A DNA stretch of 64,000 nt. Source: Tenacibaculum sp. 190524A02b (lineage in GTDB: Bacteria; Bacteroidota; Bacteroidia; Flavobacteriales; Flavobacteriaceae). The stretch covers positions 4,654,001 through 4,718,000 of the forward strand of contig NZ_OZ038525.1 of assembly GCF_964036645.1 (NCBI RefSeq), in the 5' to 3' direction. A program made the position numbers and the translations under genes. Positions within the stretch are counted from its first letter, which is position 1, and each line of letters begins with the position of its first letter. Below the pieces are notes generated by a model. The model worked only from the letters and a program-made list of their open reading frames with translations, was not told the origin of the DNA and searched no databases. This document shows positions 34,255-42,881 of this stretch, one piece after another.

Positions 34255-35472
34255 TTAGAAATTAAGTAAAAACCAGATACTAAACACAATTAAAAAAACA
34301 ATACCTGTTATAGCGAGAAATTTTAATTCTTTACCAGGTCTATGTTTTTCAGGAGTATGTTTACCAGTAATCAGTATAAAGTTTAAAATGGCATAAAAAG
34401 GAGCTGTTAGAAAGGAAAGTACAGTGGCAATTTTAACTAAAAAACCCATATCTGATAAAAAGTATTTTAAAATGACATAGGTGCCAATTGCTAAAACAAG
34501 AATCCAAAACCAATAAGTTAGTTTTATTTTTTTTCGAAGTAGGAGAGATGATGCTTTTTCCATAGCTCTAGGAGAAGCGTCTAAGCTAGTTAAAGTAGTA
34601 CTAAACATAGTGGTAAATGCAGCTACACCAATGAATATATGAGCGAATTCTCCTAAGTTTTGAGTGTAAAGATTAATGAGTTGTGATGCAAAAATTGTTC
34701 CTTTACTAGAAAAGGTTTTGCCAGATTGATACATAACCATTGCGCCTAATATAACAAAACATACACCTAAGAATAAAGTACCAACATAACCAACATTAAA
34801 ATCAAAAATAGCCTGTTTTGGGGGGATTTTTTGAAACGTAGTTTTGTTTTTTTCAACGGACCATAAAGAGTGCCAAATAGATATATCTAAAGGAGCAGGC
34901 ATCCAGCCTAAAAATGCAATTAAAAAAGTTATTTCAGCTGTGCCAGAGGGAATAATTTGTGTGAATGTAAAACCTTTATCAGTACTTGAAATAGCTACAG
35001 TAACAGCTATAAGGGTGCTAATAGTTAAAATTATTACAATATACTTCATAAGGTTGTCTAGTATTTTATACTTACCTACTAATAATATGGCAATACAGAT
35101 ACTAGAGATAATAGCTCCCCAAAGAACTAAGTCATTACTAAAACCAAACAAATGAGAAGCCAACCCAGCAGTAACGATTGTTAAAGCGGCTTGTATGGTA
35201 AACATGGTAGCAAAGTTTAAAATGTAATAAGTAACTAAAACTCCTTTTCCTAGCTTTCTATAACCATCTAAAAGTGTTTCTCCTGTAGCTGCAGCATACC
35301 TTGGGCCAAATTGAAAAAAAGGATACTTAAATAAATGGACTAAAACTAATGCCCATAATAAACCAAAGCCAAAATCAGCACCAGCTCTTGTAGATTGTAC
35401 TAAATGAGAAACCCCAATTGCTGCACCAGCAAATAATAGTCCTGGTCCTAAGGAAGAAATCGTTTTATTCAC
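34255..35472 (-). CDS. Nramp-related transporter lacking the DPGN motif
   Basis: The 405-residue protein has about 11 membrane segments and the Nramp start LGPGLLFAGAAIGVSHLVQSTRAG. In metal-transporting Nramps the first helix reads DPGN; here the same position reads GVSH, and the usual MPHN in helix 6 reads MPAPLD. The metal-binding Asp, Asn and Met are therefore absent, so Mn/Fe transport is doubtful. The substrate may be another cation or unrelated. It is probably co-transcribed with lipA downstream. Confidence 0.82.
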   Translation of the reverse strand: MNKTISSLGPGLLFAGAAIGVSHLVQSTRAGADFGFGLLWALVLVHLFKYPFFQFGPRYAAATGETLLDGYRKLGKGVLVTYYILNFATMFTIQAALTIVTAGLASHLFGFSNDLVLWGAIISSICIAILLVGKYKILDNLMKYIVIILTISTLIAVTVAISSTDKGFTFTQIIPSGTAEITFLIAFLGWMPAPLDISIWHSLWSVEKNKTTFQKIPPKQAIFDFNVGYVGTLFLGVCFVILGAMVMYQSGKTFSSKGTIFASQLINLYTQNLGEFAHIFIGVAAFTTMFSTTLTSLDASPRAMEKASSLLLRKKIKLTYWFWILVLAIGTYVILKYFLSDMGFLVKIATVLSFLTAPFYAILNFILITGKHTPEKHRPGKELKFLAITGIVFLIVFSIWFLLNF

Positions 35473-35555
35473 AGTTTGGTTGATATAAATTAAAACTAGC
35501 TAAAAGTAGTTAAAAAATATAAGTATAATAAGAATATTGAGTAAACTTTAAAAAG

Positions 35556-36119
35556 TTAAGAGTGTTTTATGATTTCAGCAAGTAATTTCTTAGCTCTAAG
35601 TAGTTTTACCTTTACGTTATTAATAGGTTCTTTTATGTGTTCAGAAATCTCTTTATAGCTAAGTTCTTGAAAAAATCTTAAATTAATAACTTCTTGATAT
35701 TTAGGTTTTAGTTTTTTAATGTCTTTTAAAAGTTTGGCAAGATTTTGCTCTCTAATAATTTTATCTTCAGGGGAAGGAGCATCATCAATAACATAAAAAG
35801 CTTCTTCTTCTTTTTCATTAGTTGTTTTTATTGATTTAGAGGCGTTTTTCTTTCTAAGAAAATCGATATAAATATTTTTAGAAATAGAAATTAACCAAGT
35901 TTTGAATTGGTATTTTTCATCGAAAGTATCTATCTTATCAAAAGCTTTAGAAAAAGTTTGAATGGTAATATCTTCAGCATCATTATCATTTTCAATTTTT
36001 TTTAACTGAAAGTAATACACACTGCCCCAAAAGTTGTCCAATAAAAAGTTGAAGGAAATTTGATTGCCTTTTTTGGCTTTTTGTATATGATCTAGTAATA
36101 TTTTAGAATCTAGCTCCAA
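35556..36119 (-). CDS. ECF RNA polymerase sigma factor
   Basis: The 187-residue protein has sigma region 2 (DNDAEDITIQTFSKAFDKIDTF, KTWLISISKNIYIDFLRKK) and region 4 (LKPKYQEVINLRFFQELSYKEISEHIKEPINNVKVKLLRAKKLL, a helix-turn-helix). No anti-sigma factor gene is adjacent. It overlaps the upstream glycosyltransferase gene by ten bases, a linkage that suggests shared expression with envelope synthesis. The regulon is unknown. Confidence 0.92.
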   Translation of the reverse strand: MELDSKILLDHIQKAKKGNQISFNFLLDNFWGSVYYFQLKKIENDNDAEDITIQTFSKAFDKIDTFDEKYQFKTWLISISKNIYIDFLRKKNASKSIKTTNEKEEEAFYVIDDAPSPEDKIIREQNLAKLLKDIKKLKPKYQEVINLRFFQELSYKEISEHIKEPINNVKVKLLRAKKLLAEIIKHS

Positions 36120-37216
36120 GGTTTAGGTTTAGAAAAGGTATTTGTAACAGTCGTTAAAACTATAAAAACAGTATAATAAATATCTAATATAGGTAAAAAA
36201 TAAAGTAAACTTCTTTCTTTTAGTGTATTTATGGGTTTCAGTAAAGCAATAAATTGCATTAAAAAGTAAAAGATTATAAAAGGTAAAGATAATTTCCAGT
36301 CCCATATAGAAGTAACTATAGCAAGAGGATAGAAAAATATCTTGGTTATATTAAATAGAGAAATAATTATTTTAAGGCTATTATTATATTGAGAAAATAA
36401 AAAATGTTGATTTCTATATTGGGCTAAAAAGTTTTTAAAAGAAAAGTTTTCTTGTTGAACAACAAAACTATTAGTCTGTATGCTAAATACCGTATTTTCA
36501 ATTGATGCTGCGTCTTTGAGGAATAAATCACTTTCTCCAATAGGGATGTTTATATGGTTAATAAAACCTTTGACATTAAAAAAAGTATTTTTTGTAAATG
36601 CAATATTTTCTTGAAACCCCTTAAAAGGTTTATGGATTTTAGAAAAAGATAAAGCTTTGATAAAAGTTAAACAGTTTATAAAGCGTACAAAAATATTTGA
36701 GAAAGAATATTTTTTGGTAGCTAATTTTTTGTAACCAATAATAATTTCTTTCGGAGTGTTAAAGTTACTAGTTATTTCTTTAACCCATTGATTAGAGAAC
36801 GGCTGGAACTTACAATCAATAAATAAAAGGTAATCATGTGAGCTCGCTTTAATACCTAATGTCAATGCGTATTTTTTATTACCCCAAAAAGCTTCTTTAT
36901 TTTCAACATTAACAACTTTAATATTAGCATGCTTTTCTTGTAACTCTTCAATTAAGGCAGAACTATTATCTGTAGAAGCATGATTTACTAAAACTATTTC
37001 AAATTCATTGTAATCTTGATTTATAATATAGGGTAGGTTTTTTTGTAAATCTTCTACGTTGTTTTTAATATAAACGATTACAGAAACAGGACTATTAAAA
37101 GAAGTGATAGACGTGTTCTTTTTTCTATTAGCTATAGAAAAACCAAAAACTAAATAATAAATAAACTGGATAACCGTAATAGCTACAAAAATGTAGAAGA
37201 ATACAGTAAAAAGCAT
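36110..37216 (-). CDS. Membrane-anchored family 2 glycosyltransferase
   Basis: The 368-residue protein has an N-terminal membrane segment (about 1-28), a GT-A domain (SVIVYIKNN...FEIVLVNHASTDNSSALIEEL) and C-terminal membrane helices (about 270-350). At the position of the usual DxD the sequence reads FIDCKFQPF, so the second Asp is missing and the metal-binding geometry may be altered. Bacteroidota use such enzymes for cell-surface polysaccharide or lipid glycosylation. It overlaps the sigma factor gene and is preceded 13 bases upstream by a small membrane protein gene. Confidence 0.85.
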   Translation of the reverse strand: MLFTVFFYIFVAITVIQFIYYLVFGFSIANRKKNTSITSFNSPVSVIVYIKNNVEDLQKNLPYIINQDYNEFEIVLVNHASTDNSSALIEELQEKHANIKVVNVENKEAFWGNKKYALTLGIKASSHDYLLFIDCKFQPFSNQWVKEITSNFNTPKEIIIGYKKLATKKYSFSNIFVRFINCLTFIKALSFSKIHKPFKGFQENIAFTKNTFFNVKGFINHINIPIGESDLFLKDAASIENTVFSIQTNSFVVQQENFSFKNFLAQYRNQHFLFSQYNNSLKIIISLFNITKIFFYPLAIVTSIWDWKLSLPFIIFYFLMQFIALLKPINTLKERSLLYFLPILDIYYTVFIVLTTVTNTFSKPKPWS

Positions 37217-37229
37217 AAATGATTAATGT

Positions 37230-37433
37230 TTAACTATGTTGAGATTCGGCGCAAGTATCAAATTGATCAGGGGTTTTACCACAAAAACCACAAGCTTCTC
37301 CACTTTTGTTTAACATCGGGTTTTGGCTAGCACAAGTACCAGCAAATTCACCATCTTTTTTTGCCCAAATTTTAATGGCAATTCCTGCAAAAGCTATGGC
37401 TAATAAACCAATAGTAACAAAAACTAATTTCAT
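37230..37433 (-). CDS. Small single-pass membrane protein with cysteine pairs
   Basis: The 67-residue protein has one N-terminal membrane helix (about 1-23) and a short extracytoplasmic tail with a Cys in GTCASQNP, a CGFCG pair and a terminal Cys. The spacing (C-x-x-C with two further Cys) suggests a small metal site or a disulfide-linked knuckle. It is the first gene of the run ending with the ECF sigma gene. No function is known to me. Confidence 0.7.
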   Translation of the reverse strand: MKLVFVTIGLLAIAFAGIAIKIWAKKDGEFAGTCASQNPMLNKSGEACGFCGKTPDQFDTCAESQHS

Positions 37434-37545
37434 TTTAATAACTTTAAAAATGCAAAGATAAGTTATTATTTAGTTATTTTTATAAAGTGACATTTTAAAA
37501 AAAATAGGGTCTCATAGCATAGTAACTAAATTTAAACTTTATATA

Positions 37546-38232
37546 ATGAAAAAATATTTCGCAGAATTATTCGGAACCTTTTGGTTAGTCTTTGGAGGAT
37601 GTGGTAGTGCTATTTTTGCAGCAGCATATCCCGAATTAGGAATTGGTTTTACTGGAGTAGCCTTGGCTTTTGGTTTAACAGTGTTAACAATGGCATACGC
37701 AGTAGGACACATTTCTGGAGGGCATTTTAACCCAGCGGTTTCTTTTGGGTTGTGGGCTGGAGGAAAGTTTTCTTCTAAAGAGTTGGTTCCTTATATTGCT
37801 TCTCAATTAATTGGCGCTGTATTAGCAGCAGGAACTTTATATTTAATAATATCTAATAAGTCTGGATTTGAAGGTGTTGGAGGCTTTGCTGCCAATGGTT
37901 ATGGAACACTTTCACCAGGAGGCTATAATTTAGGAGCTGCTTTTATAGCTGAATTTATGTTAACTTTATTTTTCTTATTAATTATTTTAGGAAGCACAAG
38001 TAAAGAAGCACCTAAAGGATTTGCGCCAATAGCAATAGGTTTAGGATTAACGTTAATTCATTTAATAAGTATTCCAATAACCAATACATCAGTAAATCCA
38101 GCACGCTCAATGAGTCAGGCTTTGTTTGCAGGAGGTGAGTATTTAACACAGTCATGGTTGTTTTGGGTAGCGCCTATAGCTGGGGCAATTGTAGCTGGTT
38201 TTATTCATAAAGCATTGTTTGATAAAGAGTAA
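37546..38232 (+). CDS. aqpZ: Aquaporin Z
   Basis: This 228-residue water channel has six membrane segments and the two half-helix motifs [12 protein letters not shown] (NPA at 62-64) and TSVNPARSM (NPA at 184-186, Arg187). His172 in IHL together with Arg187 gives the narrow water-selective ar/R filter rather than a glycerol type. It is a single gene ended by a terminator. Confidence 0.96.
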   Translation: MKKYFAELFGTFWLVFGGCGSAIFAAAYPELGIGFTGVALAFGLTVLTMAYAVGHISGGHFNPAVSFGLWAGGKFSSKELVPYIASQLIGAVLAAGTLYLIISNKSGFEGVGGFAANGYGTLSPGGYNLGAAFIAEFMLTLFFLLIILGSTSKEAPKGFAPIAIGLGLTLIHLISIPITNTSVNPARSMSQALFAGGEYLTQSWLFWVAPIAGAIVAGFIHKALFDKE

Positions 38233-38259
38233 TGAGTGTTTTAAAGCGTAATCATATTG

Positions 38260-38288
38260 AAAAGGTGCTGTTTTAAGCATCTTTTTTT
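38260..38288 (+). terminator. aqpZ terminator
   Basis: AAAAGGTGCT (38260-38269) pairs with AGCATCTTTT (38276-38285, one G-U) and is followed by T's, 28 bases after the aqpZ stop. Confidence 0.75.
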
Positions 38289-38339
38289 GTAAGTTAAACT
38301 TTTTACGTTTTAGCGGGTCTAACTTAAAAATAAATATTT

Positions 38340-39647
38340 ATGAGATTCCCCAAACTTTCTTTTTTAGTTATCATTTTATTAGTATTTGTTTCTTGTAGTA
38401 ATGAGGAGCAAATTCAACAAGAAGAACAAATAAGAACCGTTTCCTTAATAGATAAGCCTAATATTTTATTAGTCATTGCAGATGATATGGGCTTAGATGC
38501 TACGCCAAGTTATTCGGTAGGTACAACAAAGCCAAATATGCCTAACTTACAAAATCTAATTACTAATGGATTGAGGTTTTCAAACGTTTGGTCTAATCCA
38601 ACCTGTACACCAACAAGAGCAGGTATATTAACAGGGAAATATGGTTTTAGAACGAATGTGATGAAGGTAGATGATGAGTTGTCTACTTCAGAAGTTTCTA
38701 TTCAACAATATTTAAAAAATAATAATACAGGTTATAGTACAGCTGTTATAGGCAAATGGCATTTATCTAAAAACGTTACTCACCCTAACCAAATGGGAAT
38801 AGATTATTATGCAGGGCTTTTAAGTGGAAGTGTTCAGTCGTATTCAGAATGGAACTTAACCCAAAATGAAAGTACAATCACATCTAGAGAATATATAACA
38901 ACTAAGTTTACCGATTTAGCTATTGATTGGGTAAAACAGCAAAGCCAACCTTGGTTTTTGTGGTTAGCATATAACACACCACATACACCATTTCATTTAC
39001 CTCCTGAAGGAATGCATTCACAAGGAAATTTACCAGCAGATCAGGCAAGTGTAGATGCAAATCCTTTACCTTATTATATGGGAATGATTGAGGCTATGGA
39101 TTTTCAAATTGGAAGGTTGTTGAATTCTATGTCAATTGAAGAAAAAGAGAATACAATAATTATTTTTATAGGAGACAATGGTACGCCTGGAGGAGTAGTA
39201 CAAGAGTATAGACCTAGAAAAGCAAAAGGAACTTTATATCAAGGAGGCGTGAATGTACCTATGGTAATTTCAGGGAAAAACGTATGGCGAAAAAATGAAA
39301 TAGAAGAAGGCTTGGTAAATACAACCGATTTGTTTGCTACAATAGCAGAAATTGCTGGGGTAAATACAACAACCATTAATGATAGTAAGAGCTTTAAAGA
39401 ATATTTATCATCTAACAAAAGTAGTATTAGAGATTTTGCATACACAGAACAAAAAAATGAGGAAGGAGTAGAGCATACAATAAGAAATAAAACACACAAA
39501 TACATTCAGTTTGCTAATGGTAGTGAAGCTTTATTTGATTTGGTGAATGACGCTTTTGAACAAAGTAATTTACTAAATACTACGCTTGATAATTCGGATG
39601 CAGAGGAGTTAGAAAGTTTAAAACAATCTCTTAATAATTTAAAATAA
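38340..39647 (+). CDS. Sulfatase lipoprotein
   Basis: The 435-residue type I sulfatase has a lipobox VSC (Cys19) and the metal-binding IADDMGLDATP (Asp48, Asp49). The formylglycine signature CTPTRAGILTG has Cys89 as the residue modified by an anaerobic or FGE-type maturase not seen here. HTPF, FIGDNG and RPRKAKGTLYQGG follow. It should be anchored in the outer or inner membrane, with an acidic stretch soon after the Cys. It is the first of four lipoprotein genes with gaps of only a few bases. The sulfated substrate is unknown; no carbohydrate-degrading genes are adjacent. Confidence 0.92.
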   Translation: MRFPKLSFLVIILLVFVSCSNEEQIQQEEQIRTVSLIDKPNILLVIADDMGLDATPSYSVGTTKPNMPNLQNLITNGLRFSNVWSNPTCTPTRAGILTGKYGFRTNVMKVDDELSTSEVSIQQYLKNNNTGYSTAVIGKWHLSKNVTHPNQMGIDYYAGLLSGSVQSYSEWNLTQNESTITSREYITTKFTDLAIDWVKQQSQPWFLWLAYNTPHTPFHLPPEGMHSQGNLPADQASVDANPLPYYMGMIEAMDFQIGRLLNSMSIEEKENTIIIFIGDNGTPGGVVQEYRPRKAKGTLYQGGVNVPMVISGKNVWRKNEIEEGLVNTTDLFATIAEIAGVNTTTINDSKSFKEYLSSNKSSIRDFAYTEQKNEEGVEHTIRNKTHKYIQFANGSEALFDLVNDAFEQSNLLNTTLDNSDAEELESLKQSLNNLK

Positions 39648-39654
39648 TAACAGT

Positions 39655-40431
39655 ATGAGGAAATTACATGTAATATCGAAGTTTTTTTTAGTAGTGAGTC
39701 TTTTTTTTATATCGTGTGGCTCAGATGATGAAGGAAATGTTGATGGAGGTGGAGTAACAACAAACCCAACAAGTTACAATATAACATCAATATTGTCGAA
39801 ATTTGATAATGTTGATGGATTAAGCTATAGTGTAAATGGAGACTTTGTAGAGATAACAACCAATGGTTTACCAGATCATAAAAGCCCTTATTGGGAGCAG
39901 GGACATGCTTTGTATGAAGCTTATAATGGAACAAACCCTAACTGGAATCTTAATCCAAATACAATTAGTACTCAAAATATTGTTTTTAGAATTCCATTAA
40001 AACCTCAGGAAGCAGCTAATAAAACAGCTACAGGTTTAGGCCCTATAGGCGTTTCAGTAAATGGAGTGGTTTTTTATAATCAATATGCAGGGCCTAATAA
40101 TCAGCCATTAACCAATGAGATAAACTCATTTGATCAATATCTAGGACATCCACAAAATAGAGGGCAATACCATTACCATATTGAACCAACTTATTTAACT
40201 GGTAAGTTTGGGAAATCTAGTTTTCTAGGATTGTTAGCAGATGGTTTTCCTGTATATGGCCCTGAAGAAAATGGAGGCACAGTTACAAATGCAGATCTAG
40301 ATGTGTATCACGGGCATGTTTCCGCTACCGTTGATTTCCCCGATGGAATTTATCATTATCACATAACAGCTGAAGATCCTTATTTAAATGGAAATGGCTA
40401 TTATGGCTCACCAGGTAATATTTCACAATAA
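39655..40431 (+). CDS. YHYH-domain lipoprotein
   Basis: The 258-residue lipoprotein has lipobox FISC (Cys21) followed by GSDDEG, the acidic pattern of the Bacteroidota lipoprotein export signal, so it is probably on the cell surface. The name-giving YHYH occurs at 172-175 and again at 233-236, and LLADGFPVYGPEE is present. The paired Tyr-His motifs suggest metal or substrate binding; no reaction is established for the family. It is seven bases downstream of the sulfatase and three bases upstream of the MORN lipoprotein. Confidence 0.88.
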   Translation: MRKLHVISKFFLVVSLFFISCGSDDEGNVDGGGVTTNPTSYNITSILSKFDNVDGLSYSVNGDFVEITTNGLPDHKSPYWEQGHALYEAYNGTNPNWNLNPNTISTQNIVFRIPLKPQEAANKTATGLGPIGVSVNGVVFYNQYAGPNNQPLTNEINSFDQYLGHPQNRGQYHYHIEPTYLTGKFGKSSFLGLLADGFPVYGPEENGGTVTNADLDVYHGHVSATVDFPDGIYHYHITAEDPYLNGNGYYGSPGNISQ

Positions 40432-40434
40432 TAT

Positions 40435-41004
40435 ATGGGGAAAACTTTAGGAATAGTTGTTTTTTTAATCTTGTTTTTAAGTTGTATCAAAAAATCTAAA
40501 GAAGAACAATTCGTTGTATCATTAACAAAAGAATTTAAACTTAAAAATGGCGTATTGTTTTATAACGAAGAAGCTTATACAGGTGTTCTTTTATCTTTTG
40601 ACAAAGTGAATAAAACAAACAATACATCAGAATATAAAGAGGGTAAAAAACACGGTAAAGAATTAAAGAAGTATCAGAATGAAGTGTTAGCAGAAGAGCG
40701 CTTTTATACTAAGGGTAATAAATCAGGAGTACATAAAGGCTGGTGGAAAAATGGAGGGTTGAAGTTTGAATATCATTTTAATACAACAGGAGAGTATCAT
40801 GGAATTGTGAGAGAATGGTATAAAAATGGGCAGCCATGTAAGTTTTTCAATTATGAGGAAGGAAAAGAAAAAGGAAGTCAACAAATGTGGCAACCTAATG
40901 GTAAATTAAGAGCCAATTATATAGTAAAGAATGGAGATCGTTTTGGATTAATTGGCTTGAAAAAATGTTATACAGTAAACACAATCGATGAAAAAATTAA
41001 TTAG
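40435..41004 (+). CDS. MORN-repeat lipoprotein (YwqK-like)
   Basis: The 189-residue lipoprotein (lipobox LSC, Cys17) has several MORN-like repeats of the form 'kxwyxNGqlkfxxxyxxGkxhGxxxxW', for example GWWKNGGLKFEYHF, REWYKNGQPCKFFNYEEGKEKGSQQMW. This fold is often annotated as YwqK antitoxin, but a membrane-anchored member in a lipoprotein cluster is unlikely to be an antitoxin. Its end overlaps the SCO-like gene by 17 bases. Confidence 0.82.
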   Translation: MGKTLGIVVFLILFLSCIKKSKEEQFVVSLTKEFKLKNGVLFYNEEAYTGVLLSFDKVNKTNNTSEYKEGKKHGKELKKYQNEVLAEERFYTKGNKSGVHKGWWKNGGLKFEYHFNTTGEYHGIVREWYKNGQPCKFFNYEEGKEKGSQQMWQPNGKLRANYIVKNGDRFGLIGLKKCYTVNTIDEKIN

Positions 41005-41656
41005 ACACATAAAGAATTTTATTTTTTTGAGTATGTTGATTTTTGGGGTTTCATGTAAAAAGGGAAAAACAATAGTAAGTGAGGATTCGTTACCTTTTTT
41101 TAATTCTGCTTTATTTACACCTGAATGGATTAAAGAAGATGATCCTAAATATCAATCAATACATACTATCCCTGATTTTGAATTAACAAATCAAGATGGG
41201 AAAAAAGTAACGAATAAAAACTATGAAGGTAAAATATACGTAGCTGATTTTTTCTTTGTGAGCTGTCCTGGTATTTGTCCCATATTGGAGAAAAATATGA
41301 GTAGACTTCAAGACGAATTTAAAACAGATAAAGAAGTATTGCTGTTGTCTCATACAGTAATGCCTGTTAAAGACTCTGTCCCTGCTTTAAAAGAATATGC
41401 CAGTAAAAATAATATTGATAGTAAAAAGTGGAACTTAGTCACAGGAGATAAAAAACAAATTTATAATCTTGCTAGAAAAGGGTATTTTGCGGATGAAGAT
41501 TTTGTGAAAACCAAAGATGAAGAAGCCTTTATACATACTGAGAATTTTGTTTTAGTAGATAAAAAAAGAAGGATAAGAGGAGTGTATAATGGAACACTAG
41601 CTATAGATATTGAACGATTGATCCGTCATATAAAAATGTTAAAACTAGAAAAGTAA
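40988..41656 (+). CDS. SCO1/SenC family lipoprotein
   Basis: The 222-residue thioredoxin-fold lipoprotein (lipobox VSC, Cys23) has the copper-binding CPGIC (Cys93, Cys97) and the third ligand in FIHTENF (His183), so it could bind Cu. SCO proteins deliver copper to cytochrome oxidase or act as thiol reductants. It closes the four-lipoprotein cluster and may supply copper to, or protect, its YHYH neighbour. Confidence 0.92.
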   Translation: MKKLIRHIKNFIFLSMLIFGVSCKKGKTIVSEDSLPFFNSALFTPEWIKEDDPKYQSIHTIPDFELTNQDGKKVTNKNYEGKIYVADFFFVSCPGICPILEKNMSRLQDEFKTDKEVLLLSHTVMPVKDSVPALKEYASKNNIDSKKWNLVTGDKKQIYNLARKGYFADEDFVKTKDEEAFIHTENFVLVDKKRRIRGVYNGTLAIDIERLIRHIKMLKLEK

Positions 41657-41723
41657 GTAGCTTGATTTAGGATTTTGTGTTTTTTTAAGACTTTTTTTAA
41701 TTATATTTGTGACCTTCTGGAAA

Positions 41724-41882
41724 ATGAAGTGTCATAAATGTAAGACAAACCCCTTAAAATTAAATATTATGAACTCTTTAGTAAACAATCTTTTATCTAT
41801 TTTAAATTCTATTTTTAATAATAAGTCAGTTCAACCAATTATGGTTAGAGTTGAAAATAATAAAAAAAGAAATAGATTCTAA
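41724..41882 (+). CDS. Candidate small basic protein (52 residues)
   Basis: Unrecognised. The frame from ATG 41724 (or the in-frame ATG 41769, 37 residues) to TAA 41882 follows an exact -7 box TATATTTG (41702-41709). The long form begins with a CHKC pair. The core is hydrophobic (NSLVNNLLSILNSIF) and the tail is strongly basic (NNKKRNRF), which would suit a short amphipathic membrane-active peptide. Its stop codon overlaps the convergent murB end by four bases. Confidence 0.4.
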   Translation: MKCHKCKTNPLKLNIMNSLVNNLLSILNSIFNNKSVQPIMVRVENNKKRNRF

Positions 41883-42880
41883 ATCACATTTACCTCAATT
41901 TCTAAGGTAATATTAAAATTTTCTTTAATAGTTTCTTGAATTTTTTGAGCTAGTTTATATACGTCAATGCCTTTAGCATTGTTATAGTTAACAAGAACAA
42001 GAGCTTGTTTGGTATGTACGCCGGTATCTCCATAGCGTTTACCTTTAAAGCCACTTTTTTCAATTAGCCATCCAGCTGGTACTTTGACTTCAGATTCTGA
42101 AACCTTATAACTTGGTATTTCAGGATGTTTTTCTAGTAAGTCTTTATAGTGTTCAATTGAGATAATAGGGTTCTTAAAAAAACTTCCACTATTGCCTATT
42201 TCACTTGGGTCAGGTAATTTTGATTTACGTATTGAAATAACAGCATTAGAAACGTCTTTTATAGTAGGAGATGTAATGTCTTTTAATTTGTTTTCTATCG
42301 CTCCATACGAAGTATTTAAGGTATGATCTTTTTTAGTTAGTTGGAAACTTACAGAAGTGATTAGGTATTTGTTTTTAGCTTCATTTTTGAAAATAGAATT
42401 TCTATAACCAAACTTACAATCTTTGTTAGAAAATGTAATTAGTTTTCCTGTAGTTATTTCAAGTGCTTCAACTTTGGTAATTGTATCTTTAACTTCTACA
42501 CCATAAGCACCTATATTTTGAATAGGGCAAGTTCCAACATTTCCAGGGATTAAAGATAAATTTTCTAATCCACCAAAACCCTGTTCAATGCACCATAGAA
42601 CAAATTCATGCCAATTTTCACCAGCATTCACAGTTAAGTATACTGCATTATCTTCTTCTTTATCAATAGAAATTCCTTTTATATTTAGATGAACAACAAG
42701 TTTTTCAATATCCTTAGTAAGTAGCATATTACTGCCACCACTAATTATGAAAATATCTTGTTCTTTTTTTAATAATTGTTGTAAATCATAAAAAGAATCT
42801 ATAGAAACAAAACGTTTGGCATTCACATGGATACCAAACGTATTGTATTTTTTTAATGATATGTTTTCTTGAATATTCAA
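41879..42880 (-). CDS. murB: UDP-N-acetylenolpyruvoylglucosamine reductase
   Basis: This 333-residue peptidoglycan precursor enzyme reduces enolpyruvyl-UDP-GlcNAc. The FAD-binding motif IISGGSNML, GLENLSLIPGNVGTCPIQNIGAYGVEV, FGYRNSIF, the catalytic GNSGSFFKNP (Ser) and AGWLIEKSGFKGKRYGDTGVH are present. It lacks the type I insertion difference that would mark a shortened type II enzyme. It follows an aminotransferase gene by one base, in an operon on the minus strand. murA is 7 kb away on the plus strand. Confidence 0.96.
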   Translation of the reverse strand: MNIQENISLKKYNTFGIHVNAKRFVSIDSFYDLQQLLKKEQDIFIISGGSNMLLTKDIEKLVVHLNIKGISIDKEEDNAVYLTVNAGENWHEFVLWCIEQGFGGLENLSLIPGNVGTCPIQNIGAYGVEVKDTITKVEALEITTGKLITFSNKDCKFGYRNSIFKNEAKNKYLITSVSFQLTKKDHTLNTSYGAIENKLKDITSPTIKDVSNAVISIRKSKLPDPSEIGNSGSFFKNPIISIEHYKDLLEKHPEIPSYKVSESEVKVPAGWLIEKSGFKGKRYGDTGVHTKQALVLVNYNNAKGIDVYKLAQKIQETIKENFNITLEIEVNVI

Positions 42881-42881
42881 A

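Noticed and set aside
40435..41004. Toxin-antitoxin system (YwqK antitoxin)
   Set aside because: The gene encodes a MORN-repeat lipoprotein inside a lipoprotein cluster; no toxin gene is adjacent, so the antitoxin label is misleading.
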